A stretch of DNA of 58,287 bases from Bacillus luti (GTDB taxonomy: Bacteria; Bacillota; Bacilli; Bacillales; Bacillaceae_G). A program made the translations under genes and the position numbers. The stretch spans positions 1 to 58,287 of the forward strand of contig NZ_MACI01000059.1 in NCBI RefSeq assembly GCF_001884105.1, in the 5' to 3' direction. Positions 42,557-53,370 of the stretch are shown in pieces. The notes beneath the pieces are model-generated. The model made no database searches. It had not been told where the DNA came from and was given only the letters and a program-made list of their open reading frames with translations. Position 1 is the first letter of the stretch. Every line of letters begins with the position of its first letter.

Positions 42557-42569
42557 TGCTTCAACGCTC
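42536..42569 (-). terminator. terminator of the cysE-rae1 operon
   Basis: GAGCGT pairs with ACGCTC around ten bases, followed by TTTATCTTTTT on the minus strand. The rae1 stop codon lies in the loop, so the terminator overlaps both the gene end and the sigH promoter. Confidence 0.7.
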
Positions 42570-43073
42570 TCCTCTTCTTAATTTTTCTAATTTTTCTGTA
42601 ATATCTTTACTAAATATCTTTCGCATGGCGGGTTGCTTTTCTTTCGTGTCTTTTGTACGTCTTCTCACTTGTTGTTCCATCGCTTGTACTTCCAACTCGA
42701 GTTCACGTGCAGATTTCCGAAGAGCACCTTGTGCAAATATAACCCACTGCTCCGTATAATCAGAAGTCGCAACATATATTTGTGTATTTATATTTCTAAG
42801 TTCAATCGCAAGTTGCTCTATCTTTTCATCCGCAGTTTGATTCTTTCTCGTGAATATTACTTCCACACGCGATTGTTTCATCTTTTTTTCAATACCATGA
42901 ACTGTATAGGCATCAAAGACTATCATTACCTTTGTGCCTGTATAACCTTGATAATCCGCCATCTTATCAATGAGTGCATCTCTTGATGATTGCAAATCTA
43001 CATCCCGCAGTTTCTTCAAATCTCCCCAAGCTCCGATAATGTTGTAGCCATCAACGATCAGAATATCGTTCAT
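42561..43073 (-). CDS. rae1: Rae1, ribosome-associated A-site endoribonuclease (NYN domain)
   Basis: This 170-aa protein is the YacP/Rae1 type, a PIN-like NYN-domain nuclease that cleaves mRNA in the ribosomal A site in B. subtilis. The acidic metal-binding residues appear in ILIVDGYNIIGAW, VMIVFDAYTVHG and VATSDYTEQ. The C-terminal half is basic and helical (RRRTKDTKEKQPAMRK). It follows rlmB by three bases in an operon of RNA-processing genes and has normal length. Confidence 0.93.
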   Translation of the reverse strand: MNDILIVDGYNIIGAWGDLKKLRDVDLQSSRDALIDKMADYQGYTGTKVMIVFDAYTVHGIEKKMKQSRVEVIFTRKNQTADEKIEQLAIELRNINTQIYVATSDYTEQWVIFAQGALRKSARELELEVQAMEQQVRRRTKDTKEKQPAMRKIFSKDITEKLEKLRRGER

Positions 43074-43076
43074 TTT

Positions 43077-43820
43077 TTATTTACCAATTTCGTGACGTTT
43101 ACGATATACCTCATACATTAACAGACTTGCGGCTACTGAAGCATTTAAGGATGTAACTTTTCCAACCATTGGTAAAGTGATCAGGAAATCACACTTTTCA
43201 CCAATAATACGACTCATACCTTTTCCTTCACTTCCAATTACTAATCCAATTGGCATATTCCCATCTAAATTACGATAATCCGTTTTCCCTTTGGCATCTG
43301 TACCAGCAATCCAAAGTCCACGTTCTTTTAATTCATCAATTGTACGAGATAAATTTGTCACGCGCGCAACAGGAATGTATTCAATTGCCCCAGTCGATGC
43401 TTTTGCAACTGATGCAGTAAGTCCTACAGCTCTTCTTTTCGGAATAATAATCCCATGAGCTCCTGTTGCATCAGCAGTACGCATAATAGAACCTAGGTTA
43501 TGCGGATCTTCAATTTCATCTAAGATTAAGAAGAATGGATCTTCATTACGCTTCTCTGCTACCTTAAATAAATCTTCTAACTCAGCATATTGATATGCAG
43601 CTACTTGAGCAATTACACCTTGATGATTACCCTCAACTAATTGATCTAACTTCTTCTTTGGTGCATGTTGTAAAATAATTTTATTCTCTTTCGCTAATGC
43701 CAGTACAATTTGCACCTGACCTTTGGCAGCACCTTCTGCGACCCAAATTTTATTAATATCTCTCCCTGATCGTAACGCCTCAATTACAGGGTTACGTCCG
43801 ATAATATATTCACTACTCAT
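43077..43820 (-). CDS. rlmB: 23S rRNA (guanosine-2'-O-)-methyltransferase RlmB type
   Basis: This SPOUT (TrmH) family methyltransferase most likely modifies G2251 of 23S rRNA; other TrmH targets cannot be fully excluded. The 247-aa protein has an N-terminal L30e-like RNA-binding domain ([20 protein letters not shown]) and the three SPOUT motifs: [27 protein letters not shown] and [14 protein letters not shown]. Its start overlaps the mrnC stop by four bases (ATGA), which indicates coupled translation. Confidence 0.93.
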
Positions 43821-44224
43821 GATGATGTGCCCCCTTCCTTTTCTTCTAAAACAGCAATTGCTTTATATACAATTTCATCTAATCTTTCACGATTATTTAA
43901 CAAGTGATGATAACCAATTAGGGCTTCAAAGGCTGTACTATGTCGGTATGTTTGTACATCCGTATTCTTTGGAACAGTGCCGGAATTTGCATTACGCCCT
44001 CTTCTTAATACTGCCTCTTCTTCCTCTGTCAAAAATGCGGTCTCTAATAAATGATAAACAACTTTCGCCTGTGCTTTTGCCGAAACAAAGCTCGTCCCTA
44101 ATCGATGTAATTGATTAGGGCGGACTTTTCCTTTTTGAAGGAGGTGATAGCGGATATATTGTTCATATACCGCATCACCCATATATGCTAACGCTAAGCT
44201 GTTTAATTGCTTTGCATCAATCAT
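43817..44224 (-). CDS. mrnC: Mini-ribonuclease 3 (MrnC)
   Basis: MrnC matures the 23S rRNA termini in Bacillus; it is an RNase III catalytic domain without the dsRNA-binding domain. The 135-aa protein shows [14 protein letters not shown] with the catalytic Asp17 and [14 protein letters not shown] with the second acidic site. The start MIDAKQLNS follows AAGAGGATAAGA; a longer in-frame start would lie inside cysS. The gene follows cysS by two bases. Confidence 0.95.
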
Positions 44225-44226
44225 TC

Positions 44227-45624
44227 TTATCCTCTTTTCCATCTTGTACCTTGAGCGGTATCTTCTAAAATAATATTACGTTCTTTTAAATCATCTCGAA
44301 TTTGATCCGATAATGCGAAATCACGATTTTTACGAGCTTCAATACGCTTTTGGATAAGTGCCTCGATTTCTTCATCAAGCAATTCTTCTTGTGCTAATTC
44401 TAATCCTAAAATATCAAATAATGTTTCAAGTTGTTTTACATATGCCTCAATCACAACTTTAGAAGTATGTTCTTCCAGTAAATATTGATTCGCGTGATTT
44501 GCTACATTATATAATTCAGTAATCGCATTAGCCGTGTTGAAATCATCATCCATCGCTTCTTCGAATGCAGCTTGGAACTTTTCCATTTCAGCTAGCCATT
44601 TCTCATTATGATCTGTTAAATCTGTACTACTTTCCATACGATGCTTCAAGTTACCGTAAGCTGTTTTAATTCTTTCTAGCCCGTTATTTGTGCTTTGTAA
44701 TAACTCTTCACTAAAGTTAATTGGATGACGGTAATGCACTGACAACATAAAGAATCTAATTAACTGCGGGTCATATTGCTTAATAATATCGTGAACTAAA
44801 ATGAAGTTTCCAAGCGACTTAGACATCTTCTCATTATTAATATTAATATATCCATTATGCATCCAGTAACGTGCAAATGTTTTTCCTGTTAATGCCTCTG
44901 ACTGTGCAATTTCATTTTCATGATGAGGAAATGCTAAATCTTGACCACCAGCATGAATATCAATTGTATCCCCTAAGTACTTACGTGCCATCGCTGAGCA
45001 TTCAATATGCCAGCCTGGACGTCCTTTACCCCAAGGGCTTTCCCAGAAGATTTCTCCCTCTTTCGCAGCTTTCCATAAAGCAAAATCAAGAGGATCTTGT
45101 TTCTTTTCTCCTACTTCAATACGCGCACCGTGACGTAAATCTGCAATTGGTTGATGCGATAATTTACCGTAGCCTTCGAATTCTTTCGTTCTAAAATACA
45201 CATCGCCTTCTGATTCATACGCGTACCCTTTATTCACAAGTTCTTGAATAAATTCAATGATAATATCCATATTTTCTGTTACACGCGGATGAACCGTTGC
45301 ATGTTTGCAACCTAACGCTGTTACATCTTCAAAGTAAGCTTCTACAAAGCGATCTGCAATTGTCGGCACATCTTCGCCTAATTCATTTGCCGCCTTAATT
45401 AATTTATCATCTACGTCAGTAAAGTTAGATACATACTGCACATCATACCCTTTATATTCTAAATAACGACGTACTGTATCAAATACCATAGGTGGTCTTG
45501 CATTCCCAATGTGAATGTAGTTATATACTGTAGGTCCGCACACATACATCTTTACCTTATTTTCTTCTAATGGAATAAACTCTTCCTTTTGACGTGTTAA
45601 CGTATTATAAATGTGAATAGTCAT
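44227..45624 (-). CDS. cysS: cysteinyl-tRNA synthetase
   Basis: CysRS charges tRNA-Cys. The 465-aa class I enzyme has the HIGH motif as [10 protein letters not shown], the KMSKS motif as EKMSKSLGN and the zinc-binding Cys/His residues ([16 protein letters not shown], and [10 protein letters not shown]). The start codon lies inside the 3' end of cysE (20-base overlap) with ribosome binding site GGAAGGA in cysE. The operon thus joins cysteine synthesis and cysteine charging. Confidence 0.97.
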
Positions 45625-46270
45625 TTTTATCCTTCCTTTCTACCTTTACTTCAAGTTGCTTTTTCAATTTATCAAGTTCTGCTTCCATAACTTTTAATTT
45701 ATCAAAAATTGGGTCTGGAAGATCAGAATGATTTAATTCTTGACCAATCTTCACTCCATTTTGAATAACGACTCGGCCAGGTATACCTACAACTGTAGAA
45801 TGCGCAGGAACTTCTTTTAATACGACAGATCCTGCTCCAATTTTAGAATTCTCTCCAACTGTAATAGAACCTAGTACTTTAGCACCTGTTGCAATTAACA
45901 CATTATCTTGAATCGTAGGGTGCCTCTTTCCCTTTTCTTTACCTGTACCACCTAATGTAACTCCTTGATAAATTGTTACATTATCACCAATTTCGCACGT
46001 TTCTCCAATTACAACCCCCATTCCATGGTCGATGAAAAAACGACGACCAATAGTTGCCCCTGGATGAATCTCAATGCCAGTAAAGAAACGACTAACTTGC
46101 GAGATCCAACGTGCAATAAAGAAGAAATTCTTTTTATAAAAAGCATGTGCAATTCGATGAGCCCAAACTGCATGTAATCCAGAGTAAGTCAAAATAACTT
46201 CGAAATAACTTCGTGCCGCTGGATCCTGTTCAAAAACGACTTCAATATCTTCCCGAAGCCTCTTAAACAT
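45605..46270 (-). CDS. cysE: serine O-acetyltransferase
   Basis: CysE makes O-acetylserine, the carbon skeleton for cysteine. The 221-aa protein has an N-terminal helical domain and a left-handed beta helix of hexapeptide repeats (about residues 65-170) with [20 protein letters not shown] and [14 protein letters not shown]. The catalytic His and Asp lie in FIDHGMG and upstream. A basic, Lys-rich tail ends it. It is controlled by the T-box leader directly upstream, which senses uncharged tRNA-Cys. Confidence 0.96.
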   Translation of the reverse strand: MFKRLREDIEVVFEQDPAARSYFEVILTYSGLHAVWAHRIAHAFYKKNFFFIARWISQVSRFFTGIEIHPGATIGRRFFIDHGMGVVIGETCEIGDNVTIYQGVTLGGTGKEKGKRHPTIQDNVLIATGAKVLGSITVGENSKIGAGSVVLKEVPAHSTVVGIPGRVVIQNGVKIGQELNHSDLPDPIFDKLKVMEAELDKLKKQLEVKVERKDKNDYSHL

Positions 46271-46393
46271 TGATGTTCCCTCCCCTTTATGGGCTGCTTT
46301 TTCGAGCGAACTAACTTCCTTTAACTCCCCACTTATCCCCCTAAATCTCTATACGAGGAGATAAGTTTTATACTCATATCCATTTATATGGTA

Positions 46394-46682
46394 TAAAAAA
46401 AGACGCCTCTGTCATATTGACAGAGACGCCTTTTAAGCGCGGTTCCACTCTGTTTAGGCTAAAGAAAGCCTCAAACTCTTCCATGATAACGGTTTACACC
46501 GCTTCTGTTTACTTTGCCGCCCAAAGACGTTCCGCGAAATACTTCGCTGTTCAACAGAAGACTCGAAGGGGCATTTCAAAAATCCGCTTATAAACCACTC
46601 CCAGCCTAAAGGTGGTTCTCTCTGTAAAAAGCCTGATCTTCTACTTCTCCTTCTCGTCGCTTTTCCTTATTAGGTTTTAAGT
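46394..46682 (-). ncRNA. T-box riboswitch, cysteine specific
   Basis: The leader has the conserved T-box sequence AGAGTGGAACCGCG and, 3' of it, a perfect terminator GACGCCTCTGTC with its partner and seven Ts. In the stem I region the specifier codon appears as TGC in GAAATGCCCCTTCGAG. Uncharged tRNA-Cys should pair with TGC and with the T-box bulge, block the terminator and allow cysE-cysS-mrnC-rlmB-rae1 transcription. The stretch between it and cysE holds only the cysE ribosome binding site. Confidence 0.9.
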
Positions 46683-46688
46683 ATACTT

Positions 46689-46717
46689 ATTATATTTCTA
46701 AACCTAGAAAATGTTAA
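46689..46717 (-). promoter_or_regulatory. SigA promoter of the cysE T-box transcript
   Basis: TTAACA, a 17-nt spacer and a perfect TATAAT on the minus strand. The TAA of the gltX stop codon is part of the -35 box. Confidence 0.75.
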
Positions 46718-48171
46718 CCAATTACTTTCTGAATACGATTTAAAACTTTTTCTTTTCCAAGAAGAGCAATCGCATTAGGCAGTTCTGGACCATGTGTTTG
46801 TCCAGTAGTCGCAACACGGATTGGCATAAATAAATTTTTACCTTTATGTCCTGTTTCCTTTTGAACCGCTTTAATAGCTGCCTTAACTGCTGCTGGTTCC
46901 ATTGCTTCTAGAGCTTCTACTTGACCCGCAAATGCACGAAGTACTTCTGGTACTTGCTCACCATTTAATACTTCTTGTCCTTCTTCTTCGTGATCAACGT
47001 GATCTTTAAAGAACATTTCAGAAAGCTCTACAATTTCAGCCCCAAAGCTCATTTGGTCATGATATAAAGCAATAACATCACGAACCCAAGCCTGTTCCTG
47101 TTCGCTTAAGTTTTCACCCACGCGACCTGCTTTCACTAAATGCGGTAAGCTTAGTTCAACAACCGTATCTAAATCTTGTTTTTTCATATATTGGTTGTTC
47201 ATCCATTTTAGTTTTTGAGAATCAAATAATGCAGGCGATTTTGATAAACGAGCTGCATCAAACATTTTGATAAACTCATCTTGAGAGAAGATTTCTTCTT
47301 CTCCTACTGGCGACCAACCTAGTAATGCAATAAAGTTAAAGATTGCTTCCGGAAGATATCCAAGCTCTTTATATTGCTCAATAAATTGAATAATAGATTC
47401 ATCACGTTTACTTAACTTTTTACGGCTTTCATTTACAATTAAAGTCATATGACCAAATTGCGGGATATCCCAACCGAAAGCTTCATAAATCATCATTTGT
47501 TTTGGCGTGTTTGAAATATGGTCATCACCACGAAGTACATGTGTAATCTCCATTAAGTGATCATCCACTGCTACCGCAAAGTTATAAGTTGGAATTCCAT
47601 CTTTTTTCACGATAACAAAATCGCCAAAATCATTCGAATGGAATGCAACTTCGTCTTTTACGATATCTTTAAATGTGTAATCACGATCTGCTGGTACACG
47701 GAAACGAATACTTGGAATACGTCCCTCAGCTTCAAATTCCTTAACTTGTTCTTCAGTTAAATCACGGTGGTTACCAGCGTAACGAGGTGTCTCACCACGA
47801 GCAATTTGCCCTTCACGCTCTGCTTCTAGCTCTTCTTCTGTCATATAACATTTGTAAGCTAAACCACGCTCTAATAAATCTAGATATAATTTTTTATAAA
47901 TATCTAAACGCTCTGTTTGACGATATGGTCCAAATTCACCACCAACATCAACACCTTCATCCCAGTCCATACCGAGCCATTTCAAGTATTTTAATTGGCT
48001 TTCTTCTCCACCTGCAACATTACGTTTTACATCAGTATCTTCAATACGAATAATAAACTTACCATCTTGATGACGAGCAAATAAATAATTAAATAATGCC
48101 GTACGCGCATTTCCGATATGTAAGTGTCCTGTTGGACTTGGCGCATAGCGCACTCTCACTTGCTTTTCCAT
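46714..48171 (-). CDS. gltX: glutamyl-tRNA synthetase
   Basis: GltX charges tRNA-Glu; in Bacillus it also misacylates tRNA-Gln, later corrected by GatCAB, because no GlnRS exists. The 485-aa class I enzyme has [20 protein letters not shown] (HIGH motif) and LSKRDE (KMSKS equivalent). The start [11 protein letters not shown] follows GGAAGG; longer in-frame starts are without a good ribosome binding site. No T-box precedes gltX itself. No separate terminator is visible after it. Confidence 0.97.
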   Translation of the reverse strand: MEKQVRVRYAPSPTGHLHIGNARTALFNYLFARHQDGKFIIRIEDTDVKRNVAGGEESQLKYLKWLGMDWDEGVDVGGEFGPYRQTERLDIYKKLYLDLLERGLAYKCYMTEEELEAEREGQIARGETPRYAGNHRDLTEEQVKEFEAEGRIPSIRFRVPADRDYTFKDIVKDEVAFHSNDFGDFVIVKKDGIPTYNFAVAVDDHLMEITHVLRGDDHISNTPKQMMIYEAFGWDIPQFGHMTLIVNESRKKLSKRDESIIQFIEQYKELGYLPEAIFNFIALLGWSPVGEEEIFSQDEFIKMFDAARLSKSPALFDSQKLKWMNNQYMKKQDLDTVVELSLPHLVKAGRVGENLSEQEQAWVRDVIALYHDQMSFGAEIVELSEMFFKDHVDHEEEGQEVLNGEQVPEVLRAFAGQVEALEAMEPAAVKAAIKAVQKETGHKGKNLFMPIRVATTGQTHGPELPNAIALLGKEKVLNRIQKVIG

Positions 48172-48260
48172 AATTGGTACACCTTCCATTCTTAATGTCA
48201 ACACATTCTATAATTGTACACCAAAAAAATGTGATTATCCATCTTACGAATTAAAAACCA

Positions 48261-48737
48261 TTATTTTTTCTGTAATAAAACAACTGCTTGAGAAGCAATT
48301 CCCTCTTCCCTACCTGTAAATCCTAACTTTTCTGTTGTTGTTGCCTTTACATTGATATTATCAATAGACGTTTCTAATAGTTCACTAATACGTTTACGCA
48401 TACTTTCAATATGTGGTGCCATTTTTGGTCTTTGAGCAATAATTGTACAATCTAAATTCCCTAATTCATAACCTTGTTCACGCACGAATTCCCAAACCTT
48501 TTGCAGTAATACAGCTGAATCAGCATCCTTAAACGCTGGGTCTGTATCAGGAAAATGCTTTCCAATATCGCCTGCTGCAATTGCACCTAAACATGCGTCC
48601 GCAATCGTATGTAATAATACATCCGCATCCGAATGACCAATTAATCCTTTTTCGTAAGGGATTGTAATTCCGCCAATAATTAACGGTCTTCCTTCCGCGA
48701 ATTCATGTACATCAAAACCTTGTCCAATTCGAAACAT
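48261..48737 (-). CDS. ispF: 2-C-methyl-D-erythritol 2,4-cyclodiphosphate synthase
   Basis: IspF cyclises CDP-methylerythritol phosphate in the MEP isoprenoid pathway. The 158-aa protein has the zinc ligands Asp9 and His11 in GFDVHEF and His in [17 protein letters not shown]. The conserved [20 protein letters not shown] lies near the end. It is downstream of ispD but behind a terminator; a TATAAT with weak -35 lies in the spacer. Confidence 0.97.
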   Translation of the reverse strand: MFRIGQGFDVHEFAEGRPLIIGGITIPYEKGLIGHSDADVLLHTIADACLGAIAAGDIGKHFPDTDPAFKDADSAVLLQKVWEFVREQGYELGNLDCTIIAQRPKMAPHIESMRKRISELLETSIDNINVKATTTEKLGFTGREEGIASQAVVLLQKK

Positions 48738-48801
48738 TTTTATATCCTCCTCAAGCTAAACTACTGAGCTTTATGACTCTATATTATATCGCTATCCTTA
48801 T

Positions 48802-48829
48802 AAAGAAAAGCCCGGCTTTTGCCGAGCTT
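48802..48829 (-). terminator. ispD terminator
   Basis: AAGCTCGGC pairs with GCCGGGCTT (one T-G pair) around AAAA, followed by TTTCTTT on the minus strand. It lies between ispD and ispF although both belong to one pathway. Confidence 0.82.
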
Positions 48830-48853
48830 TTCTTTGTTATCATACCATCACGG

Positions 48854-49534
48854 CTATTTCTTCTGAGCATGAAGGAAACTTTCAGCAATTAGTAAATCCT
48901 CTGGAGTCGTCACTTTAATATTATAGTAACTCCCCTCTACTACACCAACTGGCTTCCCAATACGCTCTACAAGACTTGCATCATCTGTACCAAGATAGCA
49001 ACTCTGTTTTGCGCTTCTATGAGCTTCTAGTAACAAGGGAACAGAGAATCCTTGTGGTGTTTGTACAGCTTTAAGCTGAGATCTTTCTACCGTTTCAACA
49101 ACAACACCCTGCTCTACCTTCTTAACGGTATCTTTCACTGATACCGCACAAATGGAAGCCCCATATTTTTCTGTTGCTGTTAATACATCTTGAATCACTT
49201 TGTTCGTTACGAACGGGCGCGCACCGTCATGCACAAGAACATACTCAACATCACTTGTATGCTGAATCGCGTTATATACACTATCTTGTCTTTCTGCTCC
49301 GCCCTGAATAAATTGTACTGGCTTTTCAACCGGATACTTCTGCATTAGCTCTTCAAAATACGGGCGTTCTTCTTCATTAATTGCCATAACAATACTTTTA
49401 CACGCCTTATCTTTTTCAAAAGCACGTAATGTATGCACAATAATTGGTACTTCATTTATAAGTAAGAACAACTTATTTTTGCCGGCACCCATCCGCTTTC
49501 CTTGACCAGCTGCTGGAATAATTAATGTATACAT
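48854..49534 (-). CDS. ispD: 2-C-methyl-D-erythritol 4-phosphate cytidylyltransferase
   Basis: IspD couples MEP to CTP, the third step of the MEP pathway. The 226-aa protein has [17 protein letters not shown] at the start (nucleotide-binding loop), [11 protein letters not shown] and the C-terminal [15 protein letters not shown]. It starts 17 bases after yacL and is probably in the same transcript. Confidence 0.96.
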   Translation of the reverse strand: MYTLIIPAAGQGKRMGAGKNKLFLLINEVPIIVHTLRAFEKDKACKSIVMAINEEERPYFEELMQKYPVEKPVQFIQGGAERQDSVYNAIQHTSDVEYVLVHDGARPFVTNKVIQDVLTATEKYGASICAVSVKDTVKKVEQGVVVETVERSQLKAVQTPQGFSVPLLLEAHRSAKQSCYLGTDDASLVERIGKPVGVVEGSYYNIKVTTPEDLLIAESFLHAQKK

Positions 49535-49550
49535 ATTAATAATCCTCTAC

Positions 49551-50660
49551 TTATAATGCTTTTTCTAATAATTTACGTTTAGCGAAAATCATACGCCCTG
49601 CCGATGTTTGTAACACACTAGTAACAAGTACATCGAGCTGTGAACCTACAAATTCTCTACCATCTTCTACTACAATCATCGTGCCATCATCTAAATATGC
49701 AACACCTTGATTTTGTTCTTTTCCGTCTTTTACAACATAAACACTTAGCTCTTCACCTGGGAGTACAACTGGTTTAATCGCATTAGCTAAATCATTAATG
49801 TTTAACACCGTTACCCCTTGTAATTCAGACACTTTGTTTAAGTTGAAATCATTCGTTACCACAGTTCCACCAGTGATTTTCGCCAACTTTACAAGTTTGC
49901 TATCCACTTCTTGAATATCCTCAAAATCACCTTCATAAATTTCTACCGGAATCGGCATCTCTTTTTGAATACGATTTAAAATATCTAAACCTCTGCGACC
50001 ACGATTACGCTTTAACGCATCGGAAGAGTCGGCAATATGCTGTAATTCTTCTAATACGAATTGTGGAATCACAATGGTTCCTTCTAAAAACTTTGTTTGA
50101 CAAATATCAGCAATACGTCCATCAATAATTACACTCGTATCGAGAATCTTCCAATGAGTTGTAGATTTTTCTACCTCTCCCTCGGCCTCTTCGCTCTCAC
50201 TATTGTTCTTCTTCTTACCTCCGCGTTGGGGCAATGTAAATAAACCTAATAATTCATTTCTCTTTTTAAACCCTACTTGGAATCCTAAATAACCAAGTAA
50301 AAGAGTAAAGAATACTTGTAATACCGTGCTAATAACTGGAATCGTAAATTCACGAATTGGTATCAAAATTAAATATGCAACAATAAGACCAGAAATTAAC
50401 CCTAGAGTACCGAATAAAACATCCGCTACAGGTGCCTTTACAAGGGCTTCCTCAATATGCTTAATAAGTTGAACAATGTAATCTACAAGCCAAAATGTTG
50501 TTAAAAATAAAATAATTGCACCAATAATTGCACGAACATACGATCCTTCTAACCAGGGAACCGCACCGATATCCATTACATTAATAACTTTTGGGATTAA
50601 GTAAATCCCTAACGCTCCTCCGATTACTAAAAAGAAGAGCTGTACGATCCGTTTTAACAT
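49551..50660 (-). CDS. yacL: YacL, membrane PIN-TRAM domain protein
   Basis: This 369-aa protein has four membrane segments in its first 130 residues (for example [14 protein letters not shown] and [11 protein letters not shown] regions), then a cytoplasmic PIN domain (about residues 165-290) with acidic nuclease-like residues in DTSVIIDGR and VTNDFNLNK. It ends with a TRAM domain (about residues 300-360). It is predicted to be a membrane-anchored RNase. Function is not established. Its place next to disA and ispD is conserved in Bacillus. Confidence 0.9.
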   Translation of the reverse strand: MLKRIVQLFFLVIGGALGIYLIPKVINVMDIGAVPWLEGSYVRAIIGAIILFLTTFWLVDYIVQLIKHIEEALVKAPVADVLFGTLGLISGLIVAYLILIPIREFTIPVISTVLQVFFTLLLGYLGFQVGFKKRNELLGLFTLPQRGGKKKNNSESEEAEGEVEKSTTHWKILDTSVIIDGRIADICQTKFLEGTIVIPQFVLEELQHIADSSDALKRNRGRRGLDILNRIQKEMPIPVEIYEGDFEDIQEVDSKLVKLAKITGGTVVTNDFNLNKVSELQGVTVLNINDLANAIKPVVLPGEELSVYVVKDGKEQNQGVAYLDDGTMIVVEDGREFVGSQLDVLVTSVLQTSAGRMIFAKRKLLEKAL

Positions 50661-50820
50661 CCAACCACCTCCTACTCATTATTAACCATTGTTTCGCTAA
50701 TCAAAACGCCGAATGCAAAAGCGGACGTGTTTTTTTATAAATAGTTTTATTTACCAATATACCATATCATATACCAAAAATGCTCTAGTGTCGTTATATT
50801 ATAGAATCAATGTAATATTC

Positions 50821-51894
50821 TTAATTGTGTCTACTCATATAGAGATGCTCTTGAATTCTTTTTAGGCCTTCTCGTATTTTCTTCGCCCTGACTTCTCCAA
50901 TTCCTTCCACATCATCCAATTCATTGATAGTTGCACGACAAACACCTTGCAGCGTTTTAAATCGGTTAATTAAATTTTCGATGATAAGTGGCGGAACGCG
51001 CGAAATTTTACTTGTGATTCGGTATCCTCTCGGTGTTACACTTTCTTCTAAACTCGTTTGTCCTGGGTAGCCAAGTAATTTAACTAAATCGCTATCCTCT
51101 AGAAGTTGTGTATTCGCAAGATCTTGTAACTTTTTCAAAATTTGATGATGATCTTGTGTTTTTTCTTGATAATAATCTTTAATTAATAACGCTGCCTCTG
51201 CCTCTAAATCGGCTAGTAATTCTGTAAGTTGTAAACGAATTAACCTGCCTTCTGTTCCTAACTCATGAATATAGCTCAATATTTCATTTTTAATACGCAA
51301 TACCATTTCAACACTATGTAAAACATGAACCACCTCGGACATTGTAACGACCTCTTCAAATTCTAGAATGCCCAAATTCGTAATACCATCATTCCATACA
51401 GCCTTATATTTTTCTAACGTTTGAATAGCTTGATTTGCCTTTGTTAAAATAACCCCTATATCCTTTAGTGTATAACGTAAATTCCCTTGATATAGTGTAA
51501 TTACATTACGTCTTTGTGAAATAGCCACAACAAGGCTACCCGTCTGTTTCGCTACACGCTCTGCCGTTCGGTGACGCATACCTGTTTCAATAGAATCAAT
51601 AGATGACTCTGGAACTAGTTGTGCATTCGCGATTAAAATTTTGCTTCCAGTTTCATTTAAAATAAGTGCCCCATCCATTTTTGCTAATTCATATAAACTA
51701 GCAGGAGAGAATGCACAATTAATATGAAAACCTCCATCAACAATGCTTTTAATCTGCTCATTATATCCAAGAACAATTAATCCCCCAGTTTGTGCACGAA
51801 GTACATTATCTATCCCTTCGCGCAGTGGTGTTCCTGGGGCCACGAGCTGTAAAATATTAATCATACTTTTGACACGTTGCTTATTTTCTTCCAT
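50821..51894 (-). CDS. disA: DisA, diadenylate cyclase and DNA integrity scanner
   Basis: DisA makes c-di-AMP and slows or pauses at recombination intermediates, reporting DNA damage at sporulation onset. The 357-aa protein has the N-terminal DAC domain with DGA at residues 74-76 and RHRTAER at 107-113, a helical spine, and a C-terminal helix-hairpin-helix region with [19 protein letters not shown]-type sequence for DNA. It follows radA by three bases; RadA regulates DisA activity in B. subtilis, so the coupling is meaningful. The 160-nt spacer after it shows no clear terminator. Confidence 0.97.
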   Translation of the reverse strand: MEENKQRVKSMINILQLVAPGTPLREGIDNVLRAQTGGLIVLGYNEQIKSIVDGGFHINCAFSPASLYELAKMDGALILNETGSKILIANAQLVPESSIDSIETGMRHRTAERVAKQTGSLVVAISQRRNVITLYQGNLRYTLKDIGVILTKANQAIQTLEKYKAVWNDGITNLGILEFEEVVTMSEVVHVLHSVEMVLRIKNEILSYIHELGTEGRLIRLQLTELLADLEAEAALLIKDYYQEKTQDHHQILKKLQDLANTQLLEDSDLVKLLGYPGQTSLEESVTPRGYRITSKISRVPPLIIENLINRFKTLQGVCRATINELDDVEGIGEVRAKKIREGLKRIQEHLYMSRHN

Positions 51895-51897
51895 AGC

Positions 51898-53274
51898 CTA
51901 GCCTCCTAATGTCAAACGAAGCGCTTCTCCTAAATTAGATACACCCACTACCTCAATCCCATCCGGAATTGTCCACCCTCCCAAATTTTTTCTAGGAATA
52001 ATAGCTCGTTGGAATCCTAATTTAGCTGCTTCTTGTACACGTTGTTCAATTCTTGATACTCTTCTTATTTCTCCAGTTAATCCTACTTCTCCTATTACTG
52101 CATCAGTGGGTGCCGTAGATTTATCTCTAAAACTTGAAGCTATACTCAAAGCTACAGCTAAATCAATTGCTGGTTCATCTAATTTCAAACCACCTGCTAC
52201 TTTTAAATATGCATCTTGATTTTGCAATAATAAACCTGTTCTTTTTTCTAACACTGCCATAATAAGCGATACACGGTTATGGTCAATTCCCGTCGCCATT
52301 CTTCGAGGGTTTCCAAAACTAGTAGGGGAGATTAATGCTTGTATTTCTACTAAAACTGGTCTTGTTCCTTCCATTGAGGCAACCACTGTTGATCCTGCGA
52401 CCCCAACCGGTCTTTCCTCAAGGAAAATTTCTGACGGGTTTAAGACCTCCGCAAGACCAAGTTCTTTCATTTCAAAAATACCCATTTCATTCGTAGAACC
52501 AAAACGATTCTTCACAGCTCGTAAAATACGATATGTATGATGACGGTCTCCTTCAAAGTAAAGAACTGCATCGACCATATGTTCTAACATACGCGGCCCT
52601 GCAATTGCACCTTCTTTTGTCACGTGTCCGACGATAAAAATAGGGATTCCTTTCGTTTTTGCAAGTTTCATTAATTCTGCCGTACATTCACGTACTTGTG
52701 CCACGCTTCCTGGCGCTGACGTCACCTCTGGTAAATGTATCGTTTGAATGGAATCAATAACAACAAAGGCTGGATTCATCTCTTCAATGTGTGCTGCAAT
52801 TCGCTGTAAGTCAGTCTCTGCTACAACAAATAAATTACTACCCTTTACATCCAAACGATCTGCACGAAGTTTAATCTGTTTAGCTGACTCTTCACCTGAT
52901 ATGTATAGTACATCATATGAAGAATCTGCTAATTGCGATGAAATCTGTAATAACAACGTTGATTTTCCAATCCCAGGGTCCCCACCGATAAGTACTAAAG
53001 ATCCATCTACGATTCCACCACCAAGTACACGATTAAATTCTTGAAATTTTGTTTCAATACGTGCCTCTGACTTTGTTTCTACCTCTGTAAGACGTCTTGG
53101 TTTTGTTACTTCTGTTTGAATTGCATTTGCATAATTAAGGCGTCTGGATGATACAACCGGTTCCATTTCTTCAACAAGTGTATTCCATTGACCACATCCA
53201 GGGCATTTACCCATATATTTTGGTGACTGATAACCACACTCTTGACATGTGAATTTTGTTTTCTTTTTAGCCAT
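51898..53274 (-). CDS. radA: RadA/Sms DNA repair ATPase
   Basis: RadA is a RecA-like branch-migration helicase that processes recombination intermediates. The 458-aa protein has an N-terminal zinc finger (Cys10, Cys13, Cys24, Cys27), Walker [11 protein letters not shown], the KNRFGSTNE motif and a C-terminal Lon-like domain. The ATG is preceded by no clear ribosome binding site: GAAGTGA lies about 16 bases upstream. An in-frame stop three codons before the ATG rules out a longer start. Confidence 0.96.
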   Translation of the reverse strand: MAKKKTKFTCQECGYQSPKYMGKCPGCGQWNTLVEEMEPVVSSRRLNYANAIQTEVTKPRRLTEVETKSEARIETKFQEFNRVLGGGIVDGSLVLIGGDPGIGKSTLLLQISSQLADSSYDVLYISGEESAKQIKLRADRLDVKGSNLFVVAETDLQRIAAHIEEMNPAFVVIDSIQTIHLPEVTSAPGSVAQVRECTAELMKLAKTKGIPIFIVGHVTKEGAIAGPRMLEHMVDAVLYFEGDRHHTYRILRAVKNRFGSTNEMGIFEMKELGLAEVLNPSEIFLEERPVGVAGSTVVASMEGTRPVLVEIQALISPTSFGNPRRMATGIDHNRVSLIMAVLEKRTGLLLQNQDAYLKVAGGLKLDEPAIDLAVALSIASSFRDKSTAPTDAVIGEVGLTGEIRRVSRIEQRVQEAAKLGFQRAIIPRKNLGGWTIPDGIEVVGVSNLGEALRLTLGG

Positions 53275-53324
53275 ATCGTTTTATAGTTCACTTCACTTTC
53301 ATCTATAAACATTTTATCCTTCTC

Positions 53325-53357
53325 GTACAAGAAAGAGGGCTATCTCGTAGCCCTCTT
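53325..53357 (-). terminator. clpC operon terminator
   Basis: AAGAGGGCTA pairs with TAGCCCTCTT around five bases and is followed by TCTTGT on the minus strand. The T tail is short. It separates ctsR-mcsA-mcsB-clpC from radA-disA. Confidence 0.82.
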
Positions 53358-53370
53358 AGTTTGTCTATAC

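Noticed and set aside
43723-44118. 131-codon plus-strand open frame opposite rlmB/mrnC
   Set aside because: Shadow frame over two well-supported overlapping genes on the other strand.
50661-50820. Promoter for yacL in the disA spacer, with repeated TGGTATAT
   Set aside because: No -35/-10 pair with acceptable spacing; the short repeat may be chance in AT-rich sequence.
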